Below, one piece after another: positions 56,927 through 64,000 of a stretch of 64,000 nt of DNA. Every line of letters starts with the position of its first letter. Positions within the stretch are counted from its first letter, which is position 1. Where the stretch lies: the NCBI RefSeq assembly GCF_040954835.1, contig NC_090709.1, positions 42,540,490 to 42,604,489 of the forward strand. The letters run 5' to 3'. The notes beneath the pieces are model-generated. The model was given only the letters and a program-made list of their open reading frames with translations. It had not been told where the DNA came from and searched no databases. The DNA is from Lepisosteus oculatus. Its lineage: Eukaryota > Chordata > Actinopteri > Semionotiformes > Lepisosteidae. Position numbers and translations under genes: made by a program.

Positions 56927-59904
56927 CTATCCAATCCGCTTCCCGGATGAGCGGTCTCTCTTCTCGTGAACGGACTGGTGTCGACCGAGGTTACTCCTCG
57001 CACGAAACCTCTTCCCACGCCGCCTGCGGCCGAACGGTTTCGCTCCTGCGTGAATGAGCTGGTGGGCTTTGAAGTGTGCTGGCTGGGCAAAACTCTGCCC
57101 ACCCGGACGGCATGTGTCGCCCCTGTGAAGGACCTGGTGCCGTTTCAGCTTCTCTGCTGTACTAAAAGCCTTCTCACACCGACTGCAACTAAAGCTCTCG
57201 CTCGTGTGAATGTGCTGGTGCCTTGTTAAGGAGATTTTGTATCTAAATGCCTTCCCACACTCACTGCAGCTGAAGGGCTTCTCCTCTGTGTGGATCCTCT
57301 CGTGGCATTTTAGCTGAACCGAGGTCGTAAAGCTTTTCCCACACTGCCTGCAGCTGAACGGCTTCTCCCCCGAGTGGATGCGCAGGTGCGTTTTTAGACT
57401 ACCCGACCGAGTGAACCGCTTCCCGCACTGAGAGCAGCTGAAAGGCCTCTCCCCCGTGTGGCTGCGCTGATGGCTCTTCAAGTGCTCCGACCGAGTGAAA
57501 CTCCGCCCGCACTGCCCGCAGCTGAACGGCCTCTCTCCCGTGTGAAGGCGCTGGTGGACTTTCAAGTCCCCCGGCGCCCGGAAGCTCTTCCCACACGCGC
57601 TGCAGCTGAATGGTCTCTCCCCGGTGCCCGTGTGCATGCGCAGATGCCTTTTTAAGGTGGACGAGCAGGAGAAACACTTCCCACACGCGATGCAACCGAA
57701 CGGTTTCTCTCCCGTGTGAAGCCGCTGGTGTGTTCTTAAGCCCCCCGACGTCTTAAACGCCTTCCCACACTGGCTACAGACGAATGATCTCTCCCTTCTC
57801 GTGTGAAGGCGCTCGTGGCGTCTCAGGTTCTCCAAACAATGAAACGCCTTCCCACACTGGCTGCAGATGAACCGTCTCTCCCCTGCGTGACGGAGCTCGT
57901 GACTCTTTAGGGCTCCTAAAACTTTAAATGACTTCCCACACTGACTACAGACGAATGGCCTCTCTTCTGTGTGACGACGCTCGTGCCTCTTTAAGGCATT
58001 TAAACAACTAAAGGACTTCCCACACTGACTACAGTTTAATGGCCGGTCTTCTGCGTGACTACGCTCATGGATTTTTAAGTTTCCTGAATAATGAAATGCC
58101 TTCCCACACTGGCCACAGACGAATGGTCTCTCCCCTCCAGGGTGAAGGTGCTCGTGGCGTCTCAGGTTTTCCAAACAATGAAACGCCTTCCCACACTGCC
58201 TACAGATGAACCGTCTCTCTGTTGCGTGACGGAGTTCATGACTCTTTAGGGCTCCTAAAACTTTAAATGACTTCCCACACTGACCACAGACGAATGGCCT
58301 CTCTTCTGTGTGACGATGCTCGTGCCTCTTCAAGGCTTTTAAACAATTAAACGACTTCCCACACTGACTACAGTTTAATGGTCCGTCCTCTGCGTGACGA
58401 CGCTCATGAGCTTCTAAGTTTCCTGAGGTCTTAAATGACTTCCCACACTGACTACAGATGAATGGTCTCTCTCCTGTAGGGTGAAGGTGCTCGTGGCGTC
58501 TCAAGTTTTCCAAACAATGAAACGCCTTCCCACACTGGCTACAGATGAACCGTCTCTCTGTTGCGTGACGGAGCTCATGACTCTTTAAGGTTACTAAAAC
58601 TTTAAATGCCTTCCCACATTGACTACAGACGAATGGTCTCTCTTCTGTGTGACAGCGCTCGTGCTGTTTTAAGGCTTTTAAACAATTAAATGACTTCCCA
58701 CACTGACTACAGTTTAATGGTCCATCTTCTGCGTGACGACGCTCGTGCGTTTTTAAGCTTCCCAAATATTGAAACGACTTCCCACACGGACTACAGGCGA
58801 ATGGTCTCTCTTCTGTGTGAAGGAGCTCATGCTTTTTGAAGGCTTTTAAATACTTAAAAGACCTCCCGCAGTGACTGCAGATTAATGGTCTCTCCTCTGT
58901 GTGAAGACGCTCGTGGGTTTTTAGGTTTCCCAAATATCGAAATGACTTTCCACACTGACTGCAGATGAATGGTCTCTCTTCTGTGTGAAGACGCTCGTGA
59001 GTTCTTAGGTTTCCCAAATATTTAAATGATTTCCCACACTGACCGCAGATTAACGGTCTCTCTCTCGTGTGAAGACGCTCGTGCCTTTTGGAGGCTTTTA
59101 AACAACGAAACGACTGCCCACACTGACTACAGATCAGCGGTCTCTCTCTTGCGTGAAGACGCTCGTGCTTCTCTAAGAATCCTAAATGTTTAAATGACTT
59201 CCCACACTCACTACAGCTGAATGGTCTCTCTCCTGCGTGAACGCATTGGTGACTTCTTAACAGGTTCGGCGTACTAAAGCTCTTGTCGCACCGACTGCAG
59301 GTGAACAACTGACCGCTGGTGAACTGTTTCTCTCCCGCGTGCACGAGCTGGTGGGTTTTTAAGTCACTTGGGCAAATAAAACTGGCCCCGCACTGGCCGC
59401 AGACAAATGGTCTCTCTCCGGCGTGAAGGTGCTGGTGTTCTTTTGAATTGGTGGACTGGCATAAACGGGGTATCTGCTGCAATGAATTTTTGTCCACCCC
59501 CTCCGAGCCAGGCATCAGGGGACTCCCCTGGCTCCGCGGGCCCCGCTGGGGTTTCTCACTCTGCGGACGCTCCCCCTGACGATCCTGCTCTCCCCCCCCA
59601 AACGGACCTGCGTTCTCTCCCTCGTGACCCCCAGTGGGAGTCGTTCGGGGTCTCTCATCTGCAGCATCCGAGACAGCCAGTTCATTCCCTTGGGGCCCAC
59701 GAGGAGAGACAGAATCCGGTTCAATAAACCTCTTGGCAATTTCCTTTGGACTCGCATTATTAAACTGGCCTGCAGAGTCCCCAGTTATTAAGGGTCCAGG
59801 TGTCTCTCTCTCAGGCTCTATGTTCACCGTGGGCACAGTCTGTCTCTGTCGGCTCTCTGTGTGCTGTTCCCCAAGAGTCTCTTTCCCCACTGCAGCAGGG
59901 AGCT
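56927..59904 (-). CDS. C2H2 zinc-finger protein, finger-bearing last exon (intact)
   Basis: A single exon of 992 codons after acceptor ctttgcacag, beginning in phase 1 as (G)AG CTC. It is not the true 5' end: the ATG at 59890 is simply the first Met in the exon, and exon 1 should lie beyond the window. About 160 residues of acidic, repeat-rich linker ([20 protein letters not shown], then [16 protein letters not shown]) precede 29 finger units from about residue 163. Units 1-27 keep C2H2 spacing; unit 28 lacks a Cys and unit 29 has Arg for both Cys. Linkers are often TEERPF, AEDGPL or ATERRF instead of TGEKPF, especially in the first 20 units. Fingers 9-20 are three copies of one four-finger module (339 bp). 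The protein is likely a nuclear sequence-specific DNA-binding regulator. No KRAB domain is seen in this exon. Confidence 0.88.
57760..58780 (-). repeat. Three tandem copies of a 339-bp, four-finger module
   Basis: The segment cttcccacactgactacagt followed by ttaatgg occurs at about 58,016, 58,355 and 58,694, spacing 339 bp. In protein each module is a (G/R)[11 protein letters not shown] finger, a RPFVC.QCGK.FKVL finger, a [17 protein letters not shown] finger and a RPF.C.QCGK.F finger. Confidence 0.9.
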
Positions 59905-60123
59905 CTGTGCAAAGAGAAGAGAGTTTATTATAACACCGCAGCTTGTGAACGCGCCTCTTGCAGGTTTACACCCATACAGAAAATCTAAAGGTCAATTCTG
60001 GTAGCTGAATATAAAAACAGTAGTGTCATGTAATACACACCTAATGTACGCGCAGTAGATGGGAAGTGGTAGCTAAATATAAAAAAAAGTACACAACCAC
60101 CTTTCACAAATATTTTACACGTC
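59905..60123. other. Intron sequence of the minus-strand zinc-finger gene
   Basis: It begins with the pyrimidine tract and acceptor on the minus strand. No other feature is seen. Confidence 0.5.
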
Positions 60124-60650
60124 GGAGCGCTTTACAGGTCATGGGGAATCCCACTACCGCCACCAATGTGCAGCCCCCACCTGGATGATGCGACGGCAGC
60201 CATAGTGCGCCAGAACGCTCCCCACACAGCAGCTCTCAGTGGGGAGGAGAGCAGAGGGATGGAGCCAGTTCAGAGAGGGGGGTTATTAGGAGGCCATGAT
60301 TGGTAAGGGCCAATGGGAAATTTGGCCAGGACACTGGGGTTACACCCCTACTCTTTTCGAGAAACACCCTGGGATTGTTAATGACCACAGAAGGTCAGGA
60401 CCTCGGTTTTACATCTCATCCGAAGGACGGCACCTGTTTACAGTCCAGTGTCCCCGTCACTATACTGGGGCATCAGGACCCACAAAGACCGCAGTGTGAG
60501 AGCGCCCCCTGCTGGCCCCACTAACACCTCTTCCAGCAGCAACCTTAGTTTTTCCCAGGAGTCTCCCATCCAGGTACTGACCAGGCTCACACCTGCTGAG
60601 CTCCAGTGGGGGGCTGCCAGCTGTGAGCTTGCAGGGTGATAGGGCTGCTG
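60124..60650 (-). mobile_element. SINE with 5S-like head, lacking its tail
   Basis: From gagcgctttacaggtcatgg to the head, whose minus-strand form includes gctcagcaggtgtgagcctg and gtcagtacctggatggga. The terminal L2-like tail is missing. Confidence 0.87.
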
Positions 60651-60845
60651 GGACTGGTCATTGACAAAAACCTAAAATGGGACAAATGTTGTGACACGAT
60701 CTATAAAAAAAGGCCAACAGAGACTCTTCTTTCTAAGGAAACTCAGCTACTTAAGGTAGAGACGACTATTCTCACTGTTTTCAACAAATCATTCACTGAA
60801 AGTGTCTTCACAAACTGCTTCCCTTGCTGGTTTGGCAACTGAGGA
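60646..60845 (+). pseudogene. LINE reverse-transcriptase C-terminal fragment
   Basis: The plus-strand frame reads LLGLVIDKNLKWDKCCD, then a KETQLLKVETTILTVFNKSF-like stretch and ESVFTNCFPCWFGN, ending in a stop. Fish Rex and L2-type ORF2 proteins have YLG..ID..L.W, followed by ...F..SFIESVLTF...CWFGN. It is a short orphan fragment. Confidence 0.75.
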
Positions 60846-60850
60846 AAAAT

Positions 60851-61190
60851 TTTAGCATTTATCTTTTATCAAGTATATAACACAGTGAACTATCTGCCTT
60901 TGCTCATACGCCTTTTGCTTAGCAACAGTATAAAAGGATCATTCAAGCATATGAATTGATCTTTTGACATGAAGGCTACAACCACAGAATGTCCAGCTCA
61001 TTTCACATCTTCTGTTCTCTTATTTCTGTTTGTCTGTATACAGGGTAAAATTGCTTCTTAAGAAGAACGTGGTCAATTAGAAAGAAATCTATTGTAGAGA
61101 GAAAAAAACAACTTCAAATATGGGAACTTATAATGGGCTCTCTTGTGTGAATCTGCTGTATAATACTAATTGCATTTACCATCTCTTTGG
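60851..61190. other. No recognised feature (intron)
   Basis: AT-rich intron sequence between a LINE relic and a SINE. Confidence 0.4.
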
Positions 61191-61194
61191 AGAG

Positions 61195-61566
61195 GTTCCT
61201 CACACCAGCAGCCAGATCACCCTGCAACTCCCAGCTGGCAGCCCCCCCCCACTGGAGCTCAGTAGGTGTGAGCCTGGTCAGTACCTGGAGGGGAGACTCC
61301 TGGGAAAAACTAAGGTTGCTGCTGGGAGAGGTGTTAGTGGGGCCAGCAGGGGGCGCTCTCACCCTGCGGTCTGTGTGGGTCCTGATGCCCCAGTATAGTG
61401 ACGGGGGACACTGGACTGTAAACAGGCGCCGTCCTTCGGATGAGACGTCAAACCGAGGTCCTGACTCTCTGTGGTCATTAACAATCCCAGGGCGGTTCTC
61501 GAAATAGGCGGCCATGATTTGAGAGGCCACCTTTAAAGGCGCTAGATAAAATAAAGTTGATTATTA
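61195..61566 (+). mobile_element. 5S-headed SINE with a different, shorter 3' end
   Basis: The head (gatcaccctgcaactcccag, gagcctggtcagtacctgga) and first half match the other copies, up to caatcccagggcggttctcg. The element then switches to gaggccacctttaaaggcgc, tagataaaataaagttgatt, an L2-like tail distinct from the common one. Confidence 0.8.
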
Positions 61567-61639
61567 CTGTGTGAGGTGGCAACGGGTTATGGTGCTGAAA
61601 ACATCTGTAAGACAGTAGCAGGGCTGAAAACATGTCGTT

Positions 61640-62095
61640 CGGACTAAGATAGATACTTTATTGATCCCGTGAGGGAAATTGCAGTGCAACAGCAGCTTAA
61701 CACAGAAAACACAGCCACAGTGTGATACAATAATAATAATAGTACAATACAATACAATCAGTACAGTGAGGGGTGGACTAAAAGAGTTTCTCACAGTCCA
61801 GGACACACAAAGAACAAACTAGAACAGCACAGCACGCAGAAAAATCGTAGCACACATATGAATATAAATATAGATGTAAATATAGATATAGATATAAATG
61901 TATTGCACAGGTCCCTGGCATATAGTGCACAAAAAAACGGTTGTAGACGGGAAAGGAAAAAGAAAGAACAGATGTCGCAGTAGATGTGTAGATGCGTTCA
62001 GGCCAGAAACAGGTCCCTGTCGATGTTGCCTCTGCCCAGACGCAAGGTGGAGGCGTTGTACAGTCTGATGGCTGAAGGCAAGAATGACCTCGACT
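61640..62095 (-). mobile_element. LINE 3' end (Rex/Babar-like), minus strand
   Basis: The plus strand starts agatagatactttattgatc, ccgtgagggaaattgcagtg and ends ggcgttgtacagtctgatgg, the reverse of 16,310-16,800. An ATAT-rich block (61,858-61,900) corresponds in both copies. Confidence 0.7.
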
Positions 62096-62099
62096 AACA

Positions 62100-62530
62100 T
62101 CGACTCAAATATTTACTTATATTAGAGAAACACTGCACATCACCGATGTCAACTGCTCGTAATGGTGGTCCGCTTTAGATCGTTTTTTGGTAATATTAGC
62201 AAGGATTATACATTTTATTTGATATGTTTGTTTCATCATTGGTATCTGTTTTAACGGAATGTTGCCTTTTGATGTGTGCTCAAAGCTGTGCGACCGGGAA
62301 GACTTAACTAATTTTCCTGTGAAAGTGCGATGTTTTAGCGTTTATTAGGCGTGGTTAATGAAAAAAAAAGTGATTTGTGTGGTGAGCAATAATCTGTTCT
62401 GTTAAGAAGTTGTTGGGGCATCTCGTTCAGAAAACGTAATAATATAATTATTATATTTTAAATCCTCGCTATAAACGTACTTTTATGTGTTTTGCTGGAA
62501 TGAAGTCACTTCCCTTGTGACCTCGCTTCT
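62100..62530. other. No recognised feature (intron)
   Basis: AT-rich sequence with no coding motif. Confidence 0.4.
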
Positions 62531-62532
62531 TT

Positions 62533-62832
62533 AATAATAATAATTGCTTACACTTATATAGCGCTTTTCTGGACACTCCACTCAAAGCGCTTTACAGGTC
62601 ATGGGGAATCCCACTACCGCCACCAGTGTGCAGCCCCCACCTGGATGATGCGACGGCAGCCATAGTGCGCCAGAACGCTCCCCACACAGCAGCTCTCAGT
62701 GGGGAGGAGAGCAGAGGGATGAAGCCAGTTCAGAGAGGGGGGTTATTAGGAGGCCATGATTGGTAAGGGCCCATGGGAAATTTGGCCAGGACGCCGGGGT
62801 GACACCCCTACTCTTTTCGAGAGACGCCCTGA
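62533..62832 (-). mobile_element. SINE, truncated (5S-headed family)
   Basis: From (taa)n, gcgcttttctggacactcca through gcacctggatgatg-type sequence to ctcttttcgagagacgccct. The 5' half with the 5S head is missing. Confidence 0.87.
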
Positions 62833-63435
62833 GTATTATTTTTTTTTACGATCCAGAACCTTGAATTACAACAGAAAATGGTTTTAAATATATATACACA
62901 TTATGCACCAAGATCTCTCAGTAACAAAACCACAATAATATTATAAGACGAAGAAGGAGACGTGCTCTTCTGGTTCCGCGACTTAACCACATATATAAAG
63001 AACAAAATATGCAAAAACTGTATGAACAGAGATTTTAAAGCCACTATGTACCATAGATTTTTATAATTATAATCATTCACTGATGATAACTTCTCATGAG
63101 TATGTATATTATATTGACATTTATATTAGTTATATTCACACGTCACAGCATGTTAAATATTCACTTTCAATTCATGAGCTCTTCAGCCCTGTCTGGTAGT
63201 GAGGACGAATCAGATGTTGAACTGAGGAAGGGAGACAGTAGCTGGAGCCCCACCCCCCAGACAGACTGAGAAAGGGTTCACTGTCACACAGATGAGCACA
63301 TCTGTAAGACGATGTGAGGCTCTGAACAGCAGCAGCCACAAATCCTGCTCCTGTGTCAATGTTAGAGGGGTTATAAGACATTCGACGTGCATTTTTTTTA
63401 ATTGATTCATGGCCTAACTTGTCCTCCCTATTCGC
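62833..63435. other. No recognised feature (intron)
   Basis: AT-rich sequence. The short open frames present show no motif. Confidence 0.4.
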
Positions 63436-64000
63436 TAACATTGTAAGACTGAGAGAGAGAGGGGGGTTCATACAGACACACTGACTGGACACTCCAGTAC
63501 ATTAACACTGCACTGAGAGAGAGGTAGAGGGGTTAATACAGACACACTGACTGGACACTCCAGGACATTAACACTACACTGAGAGAGAGGGGGGGTTCAT
63601 ACAGACACACTGACTGGACACTCCAGGACATTAACACTGCACTGAGAGAGAGAGGGGTTCATACAGACACACTGACTGGACACTCCAGGACATTAACACT
63701 GCACTGAGAGAGAGGGGGGTTCATACAGACACACTGACTGGACACTCCAGGACATTAACACTGCAATAAGAGAGAGAGAGAGGGGTTCATACAGACACAC
63801 TGACTGGACACTCCTGTACATTAACACTGCACTGAGAGAGAGAGGGGTTCATACAGACACACTGACTGGACACTCCAGTACATTAACACTGCACTGAGAG
63901 AGAGGGGGGTTCATACAGACACACTGACTGGACACTCCAGTGCATTAACACTGCACTGAGAGAGAGAGAGATTAATACAGACATACTGAATGGACATTCA
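63436..64000 (-). repeat. ~60-bp minisatellite, nine or more copies, running off the window
   Basis: Units read gagagagaggggttcataca, gacacactgactggacactc, caggacattaacactgcact. On the minus strand this equals the minisatellite in intron 1 of the plus-strand zinc-finger gene (46,684-46,940). Confidence 0.92.

Overview
The window looks like nuclear DNA of a ray-finned fish. It holds split genes with GT-AG introns and several repeat families typical of fish: a SINE with a 5S rRNA-like head and an L2-like tail, tRNA-derived SINEs, Rex/Babar-like and L1-like LINE pieces, hAT and Tc1 relics, and the common CA-tract fish repeat. Its gene types (tandem C-type lectin-like protein, GIMAP/AIG1 GTPase, long C2H2 zinc-finger arrays without a visible KRAB box) are abundant in fish. 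The species cannot be named from the sequence alone.

Layout. 1-3 kb: short tandem repeats and two possible exons of an unidentified minus-strand gene. 3.2-7.4 kb: a complete three-exon minus-strand gene for a secreted protein with two C-type lectin-like domains (266 codons); its second intron carries a hAT element with a hAT MITE nested inside. 8.6-11.8 kb: a patchwork of LINE, Tc1 and unclassified repeats. 12.2-13.0 kb: the main exon of a minus-strand GIMAP/AIG1-type GTPase. 13-18.4 kb: SINEs and LINE 3' ends. 19.5-43.2 kb: about 22 kb of a 42/44-bp satellite in two blocks, each preceded by a near-identical 807-bp flank; the copies lie exactly 20,298 bp apart. 43.2-45.5 kb: a 45-bp minisatellite and repeats. 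45.65-53.5 kb: a plus-strand C2H2 zinc-finger gene broken by many frameshifts. 54-56 kb: SINEs, with a hAT MITE inserted in the tail of one. 56.9-59.9 kb: the intact minus-strand zinc-finger exon (about 27 sound fingers). 60-64 kb: its upstream intron, with SINEs, LINE pieces and a ~60-bp minisatellite that also occurs in the first intron of the plus-strand paralog.

The two zinc-finger loci are paralogs in convergent, inverted arrangement: they share the acidic linker, the first fingers, the splice phase and the intron minisatellite, but only the minus copy is open. The lectin and GIMAP genes are both immune-type families and may be part of an immune gene neighbourhood. The zinc-finger loci and the satellite are the rapidly changing parts. 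I see no operon-like system, CRISPR array, rRNA gene or functional tRNA gene. The many long open frames inside the satellite are by-products of a 42-bp (14-codon) period.
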